Below, one piece after another: positions 53,532 to 62,813 of a stretch of DNA of 64,000 nt. Each line of letters opens with the position of its first letter. The first letter of the stretch is position 1. Origin of the DNA: Thermomicrobiaceae bacterium (GTDB lineage Bacteria > Chloroflexota > Chloroflexia > Thermomicrobiales > Thermomicrobiaceae); assembly GCA_014874455.1 (NCBI GenBank), contig JADBJL010000094.1:1-64000 (forward strand), written 5' to 3'. Below the pieces are notes generated by a model. That model ran no database searches and had not been told where the DNA came from. It worked only from the letters and a program-made list of their open reading frames with translations. Position numbers and translations under genes: made by a program.

Positions 53532-54394
53532 GCCCGGTGATCGTGGACGCCCATACCCACATCTTCCCGCCGGAGGTCGTTCACCAGCGCGAGCGGTTCT
53601 GCCAGCGCGACCGCTGGTTCGGCGAACTCTATGCCAGCCCGCGCGCGCTCCTGGCAACCGCCGAGGATCTCCTCGCGTCGATGGACATGGCCGCGATCGA
53701 CATCTCGGTCGCCTGTGGCTTTCCCTGGAGCGACCCCGGACTGTGTCGGGAGCACAACGACTACCTGGCTGTCGCCTGCCAGGCACACCCGGAGCGCATC
53801 GCCTGGCTTGGTATCGTCGTGCCCGGTGACCCGGGCGCGGCGGCCGAGGCGGAGCGCTGCTTCCGCGCGGGGGCGTCCGGCATCGGGGAACTGAACGCCG
53901 ACGCTCAGGGGTTCGACTTCGCCGAGCCCCGGGTGCTGGCGCCGCTGGTCGAGGCCTGCCAGGCGTACGCGAAGCCGCTGCTCGCCCATGTGAGCGAGCC
54001 GCTGGGCCACCTGTATCCGGGCAAAGGCTCCGCCTGGCCCCAGCGATTCATCCGCTTCTTGGAAGCGTTCCCCGACCAGGTGGTCGTGGCGGCCCACTGG
54101 GGCGGCGGCCTGCCCTTCTACGAGCTGATGCCGGAGGTCGCCAGGGCGGCTCGCAACGTGGTCTACGACTCGGCCGCCAGCACCTACCTCTACCGGTTCG
54201 AGGTCTTCCGCACCGTCATCGACGTCGCCGGGGCACACCGGGTGCTGATGGCGACCGACTACCCGGTGCTCCGGCAGAAGCCGTTCCTCGAGCGCGTGCG
54301 GCAGGCGGGGTTGACCGAGCAGGAGCTGGCCTTCGTGCTCGGCGAGAACGCCGCGCGCGTGTTCGACCTGCCGGTTCGGAAGGAGGCACCGTGA
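53528..54394 (+). CDS. Amidohydrolase-family TIM-barrel protein (ACMSD-like), 288 aa
   Basis: Metal-dependent hydrolase or decarboxylase of the amidohydrolase 2 superfamily. Starts at a GTG at 53528 overlapping the PP2C stop (GTGA). Motifs: VDAHTHIFPPE at the N-terminus (two metal His), a central HVSEPLGHLYPGK, AHWGGGLPFYELMPEVARA and ATDYPVLRQKPFLERVR with the catalytic Asp. Decarboxylase versus hydrolase is not distinguishable. Confidence 0.82.
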   Translation: MSPVIVDAHTHIFPPEVVHQRERFCQRDRWFGELYASPRALLATAEDLLASMDMAAIDISVACGFPWSDPGLCREHNDYLAVACQAHPERIAWLGIVVPGDPGAAAEAERCFRAGASGIGELNADAQGFDFAEPRVLAPLVEACQAYAKPLLAHVSEPLGHLYPGKGSAWPQRFIRFLEAFPDQVVVAAHWGGGLPFYELMPEVARAARNVVYDSAASTYLYRFEVFRTVIDVAGAHRVLMATDYPVLRQKPFLERVRQAGLTEQELAFVLGENAARVFDLPVRKEAP

Positions 54395-54975
54395 TCCGGG
54401 GGATACGGGGCCGGCTGGTCGCCAAGCAGCCGGGCGCGGTGCTCGTCGACCTGCACGGCTTGATCCTGCGCGTCTACACGTCGCAGACCACGCTGGCCGA
54501 CCTCGGCCAGCCGGGGGAAGAGGTCGAGCTGGTCACGCACCTGCGGGTGCGAGAGGACGAGCTGGCGCTCTACGGCTTCGCCTCGGCTGCCGAGCTCGAG
54601 CTCTTCGAGCTGCTGATCGGAGTGAGCGGCGTGGGGCCCCGCGCCGCGCTGGCGCTGCTCTCGATCGCGCGGCCGGACGAGCTAGGGCAGATGATCGCGG
54701 CGGAAGACGTGGAGCGGCTCAGCCGGGCGCCGGGCATCGGGCGGAAGACCGCGAGCCGCATCGTGCTGGAGCTACGTGGGAAGCTCCCAGCGCTGGCGCC
54801 GGTCGGCGAGCGAGCCGGGATCACTCCGGATCGCGAGGTGATCGAGGCGCTGATGGCCCTCGGTTACACAGCGGCTGAGGCCCGCGAGGCCGCGGCACGG
54901 GTGAACCCGGCCGAGGCTCCGACGCTCGAGGAGCGGGTGCTGGCCGCGCTGCGCCTGCTGGCCCGCACCGGTTAG
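54391..54975 (+). CDS. ruvA: Holliday junction branch migration protein RuvA, 194 aa
   Basis: Tetrameric DNA-junction-binding subunit of RuvAB. The GTG at 54391 follows GGAAGGAGG and overlaps the previous stop (GTGA). OB-fold N-terminus MIRGIRGRLVAKQPGAVLVDLHG, two helix-hairpin-helix motifs (LIGVSGVGPRAALALL and LSRAPGIGRKTASRIVLELRGKL), and C-terminal domain III (DREVIEALMALGYTAAEAREA). RuvB and RuvC are not adjacent, which is unusual but not rare. Confidence 0.96.
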   Translation: MIRGIRGRLVAKQPGAVLVDLHGLILRVYTSQTTLADLGQPGEEVELVTHLRVREDELALYGFASAAELELFELLIGVSGVGPRAALALLSIARPDELGQMIAAEDVERLSRAPGIGRKTASRIVLELRGKLPALAPVGERAGITPDREVIEALMALGYTAAEAREAAARVNPAEAPTLEERVLAALRLLARTG

Positions 54976-55062
54976 CCTCGCCTGGCAGTGGCAACCCCGC
55001 CGCTGCGAGAGCGGTCGATGACATGACTGCCCGGCGCCTTGCCGCATCCAGTCAGAGCACGA

Positions 55063-55155
55063 ATGGGGTGCACCGGCTACTCCACCGGGCCCCACGTCCA
55101 CTTCATGATCGTGAAGAACGGCGTGTACCAGGATCCGGGCCTCTACCTGCGCTAG
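55063..55155 (+). pseudogene. C-terminal remnant of an M23 (LytM) peptidase
   Basis: A 31-codon frame reads MGCTGYSTGPHVHFMIVKNG then VYQDPGLYLR and a stop. This is the highly conserved TG-x-STGPHxHF catalytic segment and C-terminus of M23 endopeptidases. The N-terminal three quarters are missing, and the frame hits a TGA at 55024. It lies in the 87-bp remainder of the gap between ruvA and hisD, and was too short for the ORF track. Confidence 0.7.
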
Positions 55156-55161
55156 ACCGGC

Positions 55162-56517
55162 CTACGCCGGCCGGCGTCGCTCCAGCCGCTGCTCGATGGC
55201 GGCCGCGTGCGCGGTGAGCCCCTCGGCGCGCGCCAGCGTCGCGGCCGGCGGCCCGAGGGCCTCCAGCCCCTGCGGATTCACGGCCACCACGCTGATGAGC
55301 TTCACGAAGGTGTCCACGTTGATGGGCGAGGAGAAGCGGGCCGTCTGACCGGTCGGCATCACGTGGCTGGGGCCGGCCGTGTAGTCGCCGATCACTTCGG
55401 GCGAGGTCTCGCCGAGGAAGACCCCACCGGCGTGCCGCACGCGGTCGAGGTAGGCCCAGGGTTCCGCGATCAGCAGGCAGAGGTGCTCGGGCGCGTAGGC
55501 GTTGGCCAGCTCGAAGGCGGTCTCCAGATCGGGCACGACAGCGATGGCGCCGTTGGTCGCCAGCGACTCGGCCGCGATGCTCGCACGCTCGAGGTGGGCG
55601 AGCTGGCGCTCGAGCTGCTCGGCGACTGCCTGGGCCAGTCCGGCATCCGTGGTCAGCAGCACGGCGCTGGCCAGCGGGTCGTGCTCGGCCTGTGCCAGCA
55701 TGTCCGCGGCGCAGAGGGCGGGGTCGGCGCTGGCGTCGGCGATGAGCAGCGTCTCGGTGGGGCCGGGCAACTGGTCGATGTCCACGTCGCCGTAGACCAG
55801 GCGCTTGGCCAGCACGACGAAGATGTTGCCGGGGCCGACGATCTTGTCCACCCGCGGGATGCTCTCGGTGCCGTAGGCCATGGCCGCGATCGCCTGGGCA
55901 CCGCCGACCTTGAACACCCGGTCGATCCCGGCCAGCTCGGCGGCGACCAGGATCACCGGCGAGACGCTGCTGTCCGGCGAGGGTGGGGCACAGGCGACGA
56001 TCTCCGCGACACCGGCCACCCGCGCCGGGACGGCCGACATCAGGAGGGACGACGGGTACGGGGCGCGCCCGGCCGGGGCGTAGACGCCGACCCTCTCCAG
56101 CGGCCGGACGAGCTGCCCGAAGCCACCTGTCGGCTCGAAGTGGAGCCACGACTGGCGGGGCTGGCGCCGGTGGAACGACTCGATGCGGTCGCGGGCCAGC
56201 GCCAGCGCCTGGCATACCTCATCCGGTACCTGTGCCCGGGCCCGGGCGAACTCCTCCTCGGTCACGGCGAAGCTCGCGAGGTCGAGGCCATCGATCGCCC
56301 TGCCGTAGCGGCGGAGCGCGGCGTCGCCGTCTCTCCGGACGTCGTCGACGATGCGCCGGACGACCTCTATCGCTGTCAGGTCGGCACCGAAGACCTCACG
56401 CACCTTCTGCCGCACCGCCAGCGGGAGCTCCACCTGCTCGAGCCGCCGACTGCGCAGCAGGAAGGCTCGGGCCTGCTCGAGGTCCTCGAAGACGCGGACG
56501 GGCGATCCCGGGCTCAT
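55162..56517 (-). CDS. hisD: Histidinol dehydrogenase, 451 aa
   Basis: Zinc-dependent NAD+ enzyme for the last two steps of histidine synthesis. The ATG at 56517 follows AGGAGGAAGC and overlaps the hisG stop. Motifs: [80 protein letters not shown] and [28 protein letters not shown]. Normal length. Last gene of the pheST-hisSGD operon. Confidence 0.96.
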   Translation of the reverse strand: MSPGSPVRVFEDLEQARAFLLRSRRLEQVELPLAVRQKVREVFGADLTAIEVVRRIVDDVRRDGDAALRRYGRAIDGLDLASFAVTEEEFARARAQVPDEVCQALALARDRIESFHRRQPRQSWLHFEPTGGFGQLVRPLERVGVYAPAGRAPYPSSLLMSAVPARVAGVAEIVACAPPSPDSSVSPVILVAAELAGIDRVFKVGGAQAIAAMAYGTESIPRVDKIVGPGNIFVVLAKRLVYGDVDIDQLPGPTETLLIADASADPALCAADMLAQAEHDPLASAVLLTTDAGLAQAVAEQLERQLAHLERASIAAESLATNGAIAVVPDLETAFELANAYAPEHLCLLIAEPWAYLDRVRHAGGVFLGETSPEVIGDYTAGPSHVMPTGQTARFSSPINVDTFVKLISVVAVNPQGLEALGPPAATLARAEGLTAHAAAIEQRLERRRPA

Positions 56518-57533
56518 GCTTCCTCCTGGAGCGCAGCGCACAGGCGCACGAACGCTTCCGAACAGCTATCGAACACGTAGTCCGGCGAGGAGACGGTGAT
56601 GCCGCTGCTGCCGGCCCGGCGCAGGTGATCGACCGCCGCCAGGAGCAAGTCACTGGGCACGATGATGGTGACCTCGTACCAGCCCCCGTCAGCGTCACCG
56701 GCTTTCGGGTAGACCCGAGCGATGGTCGGCCCCCGCTCGCCAGCGGTGGCGACCTGCGCCGTCACGTGACGGGCGACGTCTTCCTCGCTGGCTCCCCGGA
56801 CGTTGGCGGTGACCACGCGGTAGCGCCGGGTGCGCAGCCGGGCTTCGATCAGCTCGACGATGGCCCGGGCGCGCTCCAGCTTGCCCGGCGCCGCGCGCAG
56901 GCCCCGGCGCGAGGCGATCAGGCAGGCCTGGGCGCGCAGGATGAGCCCGCCCTCGAGGACGCGCAGGCGGTTCTCGCGCAGCGTCACGCCGGTCTCGGTC
57001 AGGTCGGCGATGATATCGGCGTGCCCGAGCGCTGGCGCCACCTCGAGCGCGCCGTGGGAGTCGACCAGGGTAAAGTAGTTCACCCCGTGGCGGTACAGGA
57101 AGTCGCGCGTCAGGTTCGGGAACTTGGTGGCGACGCGCAGCGAGCGGCCGGAGCGTTTGAAGTCGATCGAGAGGTCGGCCAGGTCGGCCATCGTGGTGAT
57201 ATCGAGCCAGCCTTCGGGCACGGCCAGCACCAGTTCGCAGCGCCGGAAGCCCAGGTCGTCGATCACGACGATCACGTTCGGGTCGTCGCTCGCGTGCTCG
57301 GCCACCAGGTCGTAGCCGGTGATGCCGAGGTCGGCACTGCCGTCGGCCACCTTGTGGACGATGTCAGCCGTGCGCTGGAACAGCACCTCGACGCCCGATA
57401 GCCCGCTGACCCTGCCGACGTACTGGCGCGGGTTGGGCCGCCAGATACCGAGGCCGGCCGACTCGAGGAAGCGGATCGTCGCTTCCTCGTAGGAGCCCTT
57501 GGACGAGATCGCGAGGCGCAGTGGCTCACTCAC
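56514..57533 (-). CDS. hisG: ATP phosphoribosyltransferase, long form, 339 aa
   Basis: First enzyme of histidine biosynthesis. The GTG at 57533 has AAGGGA upstream and overlaps the hisS end by 8 bp. Core motifs LAISSKGSYEEATIRFLESAGL, DLGITGYDLVAEHA, LRVATKFPNLTRDFL and HGALEVAPALGHADIIADLTETG are typical. The C-terminus (GWYEVTIIVPSDLLLAAVDHLRRAGSSGITV) is the ACT-like regulatory domain, so this is a long-form HisG that should not need a separate HisZ. Confidence 0.93.
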   Translation of the reverse strand: MSEPLRLAISSKGSYEEATIRFLESAGLGIWRPNPRQYVGRVSGLSGVEVLFQRTADIVHKVADGSADLGITGYDLVAEHASDDPNVIVVIDDLGFRRCELVLAVPEGWLDITTMADLADLSIDFKRSGRSLRVATKFPNLTRDFLYRHGVNYFTLVDSHGALEVAPALGHADIIADLTETGVTLRENRLRVLEGGLILRAQACLIASRRGLRAAPGKLERARAIVELIEARLRTRRYRVVTANVRGASEEDVARHVTAQVATAGERGPTIARVYPKAGDADGGWYEVTIIVPSDLLLAAVDHLRRAGSSGITVSSPDYVFDSCSEAFVRLCAALQEEA

Positions 57534-58998
57534 GGTCGTTTCCCTTGCCAATGATGGTTTCGGTCTGCACCTCGCCGGTCGGGTGAACCAGCACCAGCCG
57601 GTGGATACCCCGGCGGCGAGCGTAGCGCCGGTTGGCGCCAGCGGAGCGGTTGCGGACATCGAGCTCGACGACCTCTCCGGTCGCGCGCAGCGATTCGGCG
57701 ACCTCAGCCGCCCGCGCCAGCGCTTCCGGCGCGACCGGCGCGACCAGCGTGACTTCAGGCCCAGCCGGTGCCGGTAGCCCCGCGACTTCGGCGATCCGCT
57801 CCAGCCCGCAGGAGAAGCCACAGGCCGGCAGCGGCGCGCGCGCCCCGAGCACCTGCGCCAGGTCGTCGTAGCGCCCGCCGCCGCAGAGCTGGAGCGAGGG
57901 CTGGTCGGCGGCATAGACCTCGAAGAGAACGCCGGTGTAGTAGTGCAGCCCGCGTGCCATCCCCGGGCTCAGCTCGATCCGGTCGCGCTCGATGCCATAG
58001 GCGGCCAGCAGGTCGAGCACGCTCTCCAGTTGCGTCATCGGCGACGGATCCAGCCCGTGCCGCTCGATGAGCGCCCGCAGCGCGGGGATCGCCTCGCCCG
58101 GCGGGCCGTGGATGGCGGCCAGGTCGCGGACGAAGGCGAACGACCGCCGGAGGTCGTCCGCGTCGTGGGAGCGATTGAGCTTGGCGAGGACGCCGCTGAC
58201 GATCTCCTCGGGCGTACGCGAGCCGCCGGCCACCTGCACACCGGTCTCCTGGAGGATCGCCAGCACCCAGCGCTCGAGCTGCGCGCCGGAGACGTCGCGC
58301 AGCGACGCACCCAGCTCCTGGTAGAGGGTAGCTAGCCGCTCGCTGCCAGTGAGGCCGGCCAGCTCTGGCTCCAGCTCCACCGGCTGGCCCTTGCGCAGGC
58401 GCTCCATGCTCCAGAGCAGCCAGTCGCGCACCCGCTGCCGCAGCGGGAGGCGGCTCAGGAAGTCGAGCACGATGCCGACGTGGCCGACCACGATGCGCGG
58501 CCGGATCCCGACCGCGTCCAGCACCTCGGCGGCCAGGTGGATCACCTCGGCATCGCCGGCCGGCCCGGGAGCGCCGAGCAGCTCGCAGCCGACCTCGGTG
58601 AACTGCCGGCTGCGGCCGGCCTGCGGCCGCTCGTAGCGGAAGACGGGCCCGGCGTAGGAGAGGCGCAGCGGCAACGGTTCGGTCTGGAGGGCCTCGACAT
58701 AATAGCGAAGCACCGAGACAGTGTGCTCCGGGCGCAGCGCGATCTCGCGGTTCCGATAGGTGACGGCGTACATCTGCGCGATGCGCTCGGCCCCCGACTT
58801 GCGCAGGAACAGCTCGGTCGGCTCCAGCACCGGCGTCTCGATGAGCCGGTAGCCGTGGCGTTCCAGCACGTCGAGGAGGCGGTCGAGCACCTGACGCCGG
58901 GCCCGGTACGCCTCCGGGCCGACGTCCTGCATGCCGCGCAGCCGCTCGAGCGGCGCGGCAGCTTCACGCTGGGAAGAAACGGCGCGCGCCTCGGTCAC
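57526..58998 (-). CDS. Histidyl-tRNA synthetase family protein (HisS or HisZ-like), 490 aa
   Basis: Class II synthetase fold. Motif 2 region FRYERPQAGRSRQFTEVGCELLG and motif 3 ACGFSCGLERIAEV are clear, plus CGGGRYDDLA and MARGLHYYTGVLFE. A short C-terminal anticodon-binding domain is present (VTLVAPVAPEALARAAEVAESLRATGEVVELD). However, the usual RPEGT is RPEHT and the histidine-binding RGLDYYT is RGLHYYT. It could therefore be genuine HisRS or a HisZ-type paralogue. The GTG start overlaps the pheT stop by 4 bp. It sits between pheT and hisG, an uncommon order. Confidence 0.8.
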   Translation of the reverse strand: MTEARAVSSQREAAAPLERLRGMQDVGPEAYRARRQVLDRLLDVLERHGYRLIETPVLEPTELFLRKSGAERIAQMYAVTYRNREIALRPEHTVSVLRYYVEALQTEPLPLRLSYAGPVFRYERPQAGRSRQFTEVGCELLGAPGPAGDAEVIHLAAEVLDAVGIRPRIVVGHVGIVLDFLSRLPLRQRVRDWLLWSMERLRKGQPVELEPELAGLTGSERLATLYQELGASLRDVSGAQLERWVLAILQETGVQVAGGSRTPEEIVSGVLAKLNRSHDADDLRRSFAFVRDLAAIHGPPGEAIPALRALIERHGLDPSPMTQLESVLDLLAAYGIERDRIELSPGMARGLHYYTGVLFEVYAADQPSLQLCGGGRYDDLAQVLGARAPLPACGFSCGLERIAEVAGLPAPAGPEVTLVAPVAPEALARAAEVAESLRATGEVVELDVRNRSAGANRRYARRRGIHRLVLVHPTGEVQTETIIGKGNDRE

Positions 58999-61448
58999 CG
59001 GCGGAGCTCTCCCTTCACCCGCCGCCGGAGGTGCCCCTCGATCCGCTCGCGCAGGCGCGCCAGCTCCTCGTCGGAGAGCGGGCGGTCGGGCGCTGAGAAG
59101 GTCACGCGGAAGGCCAGGCTCTTCTTGCCCGCCGGGATGGCCGGCCCACGGTAGATATCGAACAGCCGGACGGAGACGGCCAGGGCTCCGGCGCCGGCCA
59201 TGATCGCGTCGGCGACCGCGGCGGCCGGCGTGGCCTCGTCCACCACGACCGCGAAGTCCTGGTCGACCGGCTGGTAGCGCGAGACCGGTCGCAGCCGCGG
59301 CGGCTCCAGGCCGAGTTCCAGCAGCCGCTGCAGGTCGATCTCGGCGAAGACGACGCGAATGTCCGGATCGATCTCGAACGCCTCGACGACTTCAGGATGC
59401 ACCTCGCCGAGGATGCCGACCGGCTGTCCCTTGACCAGCACCTCGGCGGCCCGGCCCGGGTGCAGGCTGGGGTGTGCGAGCGGCCGGAAGCGCATGTCGG
59501 GCGCGCCGATCCGCGGTAACAGAGCCTCGAGCACGCCCTTGAGGTCGAAGTAGTCGACCGGCCGCTCGTCGTGGTAGAGGTCGCGCAGGTGGCGGGCGCC
59601 AGCCAGCAGGCAGCCGAGCGTGCGCCGCTCGTCGGGCAGCTCGTCCAGCCCGCGCGGGAGATAGACCTTGCCGGTCTCGAAGATCGCCACCGCGCGGTTG
59701 AACTTCAGGTTCTCCGCCGCGTTGCGGAGCAGCGACGGCAGCAGCGACGGGCGCATGATGGCCCACTCTGGGCGGATCGGATTGAGGGCGCGCACCAGCT
59801 CGCGCTCCGGGCGCGGGTAGAACCCGTAGTGGTCGGGGAAGGTCGCAGCGCCGGGCAGCAGCGCGCGCAGCGCGGCCTCGTCGACCATCGGGTAGGTGAT
59901 CACCTCGCTCAGGCCGGCGGCGACCAGCGTGTCCTGAACCGCCCGCACCAGCCGGAGTTCCGGCGAGATCTCTACCGGCACCGTGCGGCCGAGCGGCAGC
60001 ATCTCAGGCAGTTCGTGGTAGCCGATGACCCGGGCCACCTCCTCCACCAGGTCGGCCGCGATGGTGACGTCGCTCCGGTAGGTCGGCACCTGGACGACGA
60101 TCACCTTCTGGCCGTCTTCCTGGCGCAGCTCTGGCTGGAACTCGAGCCGGTCGAAGACATCGAGCACCGCCTCGTCGGGGAAGTCGACGCCGAGTAGCCG
60201 CGGGATCTCGCTCCGCGGCATGCAGAGCTGGCGAGGCAGCCGAGGGTTCGGGTAGATGTCGACGACCGCGGTGACGCGACAGCCGGGGATGAGCTGCTGG
60301 AAGAGGGCGACGGCCCGGGTGGCGCCCTCCCAGGCCAAGTTGGGATCCAGGCCGCGCTCGAAGCGCGCCGAGGCCTCGGTGCGCAGCCGCTGCGCCCGTG
60401 CCGTGCGGCGGATGCTGCGCATCTCGAAGTTCGCGGTCTCGAGCAGCACCGTGCGCGTCTCGTCGGTGATCTCGCTCTCCAGACCGCCCATCACCCCGGC
60501 GATGCCGACCGGCCGCTCGGCGTCGGCGATCACCAGCGTCTCGGGATCCAGCTCGCGGAGCACCCCATCGAGCGTCTCCAGCGTCTCGCCCGGCCGCGCC
60601 CGGCGCACGACGATGCGTCCCTCGCGCAGCCGATCGCGGTCGAAGGCGTGCTGGGGCTGGCCCCACTCCAGCATGACGTAGTTGGTGATGTCCACCACGT
60701 TGTTGATCGGACGCATGCCAGCGGCCTGCAGCCGCTGCTGCATCCACCAGGGCGAAGGGCCGACGGTTACGTCCTCGATCACCACGCCGACGAACCGGTA
60801 GCAGAGATCCGGCGCCTCGATCGTCACCAGGCCCTCCGGCCCGCCGACCGACAGCGGCGCGCGCTCTGGGTAGCGCACGCGCTGCCCGATCAGCGCGCCC
60901 AGCTCGCGCGCGACCCCGACGACCGAGAAGGCGTGCACCAGGTTCGGCGTGATCTCCAGCTCCAGCACCTGGTCGCCGAGGTACTCCCGTAGCGGTATCC
61001 CGACCGGCGCGTCGGCCTGCAGCACCATAATCCCCTCGTGCTCGTCGGAGAGCCCCAGTTCCTTCTCGGAGCAGACCATGCCCTCGGAGCGGACGCCACG
61101 GATGGTGCTGGGCTTGAGCGTGATCAGCTTCGGCTCCACGCTGTGGCCGTCGTAGAGCGTCGCGCCTGGCAGGGCGAGCGCCACCTTCTGGCCCGGCGCG
61201 ATGTTGGGCGCCCCGGTGACCACGGTCAGCCGGTGCGCGCCAGCGTCCACCGTCGCCAGCACCAGCCGGTCGGCGTTCGGGTGCGGCTCGACGCGCTCGA
61301 CGACGCCGACATAGATGTTGTCCCAGGTCGAGCCGATCTCGGTGATCGCCTCGACTTCCAGGCCCGCCAGAGTCAGCCGCTCAGCGATCTCGCGGGCGCT
61401 CAGCTCGGTGGGAACCAGCTCCTTGAGCCACCTGACCGGTACCTTCAT
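58995..61448 (-). CDS. pheT: Phenylalanyl-tRNA synthetase beta subunit, 817 aa
   Basis: Tetrameric PheRS beta chain with editing. Order of domains: N-terminal tRNA-binding EMAP-like domain (VGVVERVEPHPNADRLVLATVDAG), B3/B4 editing domain (PINNVVDITNYVMLEWGQPQHAFD), B5, B-core (ALNPIRPEWAIMRPSLLPSLL) and the anticodon-binding FDX-ACB domain at the C-terminus (RFRPLAHPSLHPGRAAEV, FRVTFSAPDRPLSDEE). The ATG at 61448 has only a weak AGAGGA site. It lies 88 bp downstream of pheS. Confidence 0.96.
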   Translation of the reverse strand: MKVPVRWLKELVPTELSAREIAERLTLAGLEVEAITEIGSTWDNIYVGVVERVEPHPNADRLVLATVDAGAHRLTVVTGAPNIAPGQKVALALPGATLYDGHSVEPKLITLKPSTIRGVRSEGMVCSEKELGLSDEHEGIMVLQADAPVGIPLREYLGDQVLELEITPNLVHAFSVVGVARELGALIGQRVRYPERAPLSVGGPEGLVTIEAPDLCYRFVGVVIEDVTVGPSPWWMQQRLQAAGMRPINNVVDITNYVMLEWGQPQHAFDRDRLREGRIVVRRARPGETLETLDGVLRELDPETLVIADAERPVGIAGVMGGLESEITDETRTVLLETANFEMRSIRRTARAQRLRTEASARFERGLDPNLAWEGATRAVALFQQLIPGCRVTAVVDIYPNPRLPRQLCMPRSEIPRLLGVDFPDEAVLDVFDRLEFQPELRQEDGQKVIVVQVPTYRSDVTIAADLVEEVARVIGYHELPEMLPLGRTVPVEISPELRLVRAVQDTLVAAGLSEVITYPMVDEAALRALLPGAATFPDHYGFYPRPERELVRALNPIRPEWAIMRPSLLPSLLRNAAENLKFNRAVAIFETGKVYLPRGLDELPDERRTLGCLLAGARHLRDLYHDERPVDYFDLKGVLEALLPRIGAPDMRFRPLAHPSLHPGRAAEVLVKGQPVGILGEVHPEVVEAFEIDPDIRVVFAEIDLQRLLELGLEPPRLRPVSRYQPVDQDFAVVVDEATPAAAVADAIMAGAGALAVSVRLFDIYRGPAIPAGKKSLAFRVTFSAPDRPLSDEELARLRERIEGHLRRRVKGELRR

Positions 61449-61536
61449 CGTGCGCGTGCTGTCCTCTCACGAACTGCTCGGTGTCCTGTGTCGATCTCCG
61501 GGGAACTCCCTTGTCCCCCTGCCCTTCAGGTAACCC

Positions 61537-62580
61537 TCAGGGGAGCGCTCGGTTGAACTGGGCCAGGAAGCGGAGGTCGCCCTGGTAGAACAGCCGGATG
61601 TCGGGCACGCCGTACTTCAGCATTACCAGCCGCTCGACCCCCATACCGAAGGCCCAGCCGGTATAGCGCTCCGGGTCGTAGCCCACGTTGCGCAGCACCT
61701 GCGGGTGCACCATGCCGGCCCCCAGGATCTCGATCCACCCGGTGCCTTTGCAGACCCGGCAGCCCTCGCCGCGGCAGAACATGCAGTCGATCGCGAAGTC
61801 GACGCCCGGCTCGACGAACGGGAAGTAGTCGCAGCGGAAGCGCACCTTGCGCTCGTGGCCGAAGAGCTGGCGGGCGAACTCGGCGAGCGTGCCCTTGAGG
61901 TCGGCCATCGTGATCTGCTCGTCGACCGCCAGGCCCTCGATCTGGTGGAAGTGCCACTCGTGGGTCGCGTCCACTGCCTCGAAACGGTAGCAGCGGCCGG
62001 GCACCACCACGCGCACCGGCGGCTGGCGTCGCTCCATGGTGCGGATCTGCATGGGCGAGGTGTGCGGGCGCAGCACGATCTCTTTCTGGTCGGAGACGAT
62101 GAAGATGGTATCCCAGACATCGCGCGCCGGGTGATCCTGGGGGATGTTGAGCGCGTCGAAGGCGTAGTAGCCGTATTCGACCTCTGGCCCCTCGACCGTC
62201 TGGAAGCCGAGGTGGTTGAAGATGGTCGTCACCTCGCGGATCATCTGGGTGACCGGGTGCAGCCCGCCCACGTCGGCCGCGCGGCCGGGCAGGGTGATAT
62301 CGACTGCCTCGGCTGCCAGCCGCTGGCTGAGTTCACTGCGCTTGACCTCCGCTTCGCGCTGCTCGAACCGGGCCGTGAGCTCCTCTTTAAGGGCGTTGAC
62401 CGCCTGCCCGTAGGCCGGGCGTTCCTCCGGCGGCACCTGGCTGATCCGGCGCATGAGCTGCGTCAGCTCGCCGCGCCGCCCGAGATAGCGCCCGTGCCAC
62501 TCGGCGAGCGCCGCCATCGTGCTGGCCTGCTCGAGCTCGGCCAGCGCCTGCAGCCTGATCTGCTCGACTGCCCCGCTCAA
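61537..62580 (-). CDS. pheS: Phenylalanyl-tRNA synthetase alpha subunit, 347 aa
   Basis: Catalytic alpha chain. TTG at 62580 with GGAGGTGA 6 bp upstream is chosen; the frame extends 26 codons upstream without a site. N-terminal coiled coil, then class II core: GGLHPVTQMIREVTTIF, LRPHTSPMQIRTM, YRFEAVDATHEWHFHQIEGL, and motif 3 GWAFGMGVERLVMLKYGV. A CMFCRGEGCRVCKGTGW zinc-type knot is present as in many bacterial PheS. First structural gene of the operon. Confidence 0.96.
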   Translation of the reverse strand: MSGAVEQIRLQALAELEQASTMAALAEWHGRYLGRRGELTQLMRRISQVPPEERPAYGQAVNALKEELTARFEQREAEVKRSELSQRLAAEAVDITLPGRAADVGGLHPVTQMIREVTTIFNHLGFQTVEGPEVEYGYYAFDALNIPQDHPARDVWDTIFIVSDQKEIVLRPHTSPMQIRTMERRQPPVRVVVPGRCYRFEAVDATHEWHFHQIEGLAVDEQITMADLKGTLAEFARQLFGHERKVRFRCDYFPFVEPGVDFAIDCMFCRGEGCRVCKGTGWIEILGAGMVHPQVLRNVGYDPERYTGWAFGMGVERLVMLKYGVPDIRLFYQGDLRFLAQFNRALP

Positions 62581-62645
62581 GACCGTCACCTCCCTGCCTG
62601 TCCCGTCTCGTCCCCGGCTGCGAGCAAACCCATCGAGCAAACAAA

Positions 62646-62671
62646 CGAGCAGAGGCATGCACCTCTGCTCG
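62646..62671 (-). terminator. Terminator in the leader of pheS (attenuator candidate)
   Basis: Perfect 10-bp stem CGAGCAGAGG/CCTCTGCTCG with a 6-nt loop; on the minus strand it is followed by TTTGTTTGCTCG. It separates the leader ORF and promoter from pheS. Confidence 0.75.
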
Positions 62672-62699
62672 CCGACGTCGCCGGTTGAGGGCTACACGC

Positions 62700-62804
62700 T
62701 TACCGGGCCAGCACCGCGTGCCCCACCGGCAACGCCGGCGGGCTAAAGTGGACGTGGTGGCTGACGCACACCGTGCACTGGTACCGGCCACGTCTCGCGC
62801 CCAT
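62700..62804 (-). CDS. Probable leaderless leader peptide of the pheST-hisSGD operon, 34 aa
   Basis: Too short for the ORF track as a separate gene. The ATG at 62804 is only about 3 nt from the predicted transcript start, so it would be translated leaderless. The peptide reads QCTVCVSHHVHFSPPALP in its centre, with a His-His-Val-His-Phe cluster. His and Phe are the amino acids served by the downstream operon (pheST, hisSGD). A terminator follows at 62646-62671. A weak antiterminator (TGCTGGCC, minus strand 62706-62713, with GGCGAGCA 62666-62673) overlaps its last codons. Role as an attenuation leader is an inference; alternatively it is a small Cys/His protein. Confidence 0.55.
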   Translation of the reverse strand: MGARRGRYQCTVCVSHHVHFSPPALPVGHAVLAR

Positions 62805-62813
62805 AACGCTACC

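Noticed and set aside
55023-55217. 64-aa plus-strand ORF
   Set aside because: Different frame from the M23 remnant and with no ribosome site; it runs into hisD antisense.
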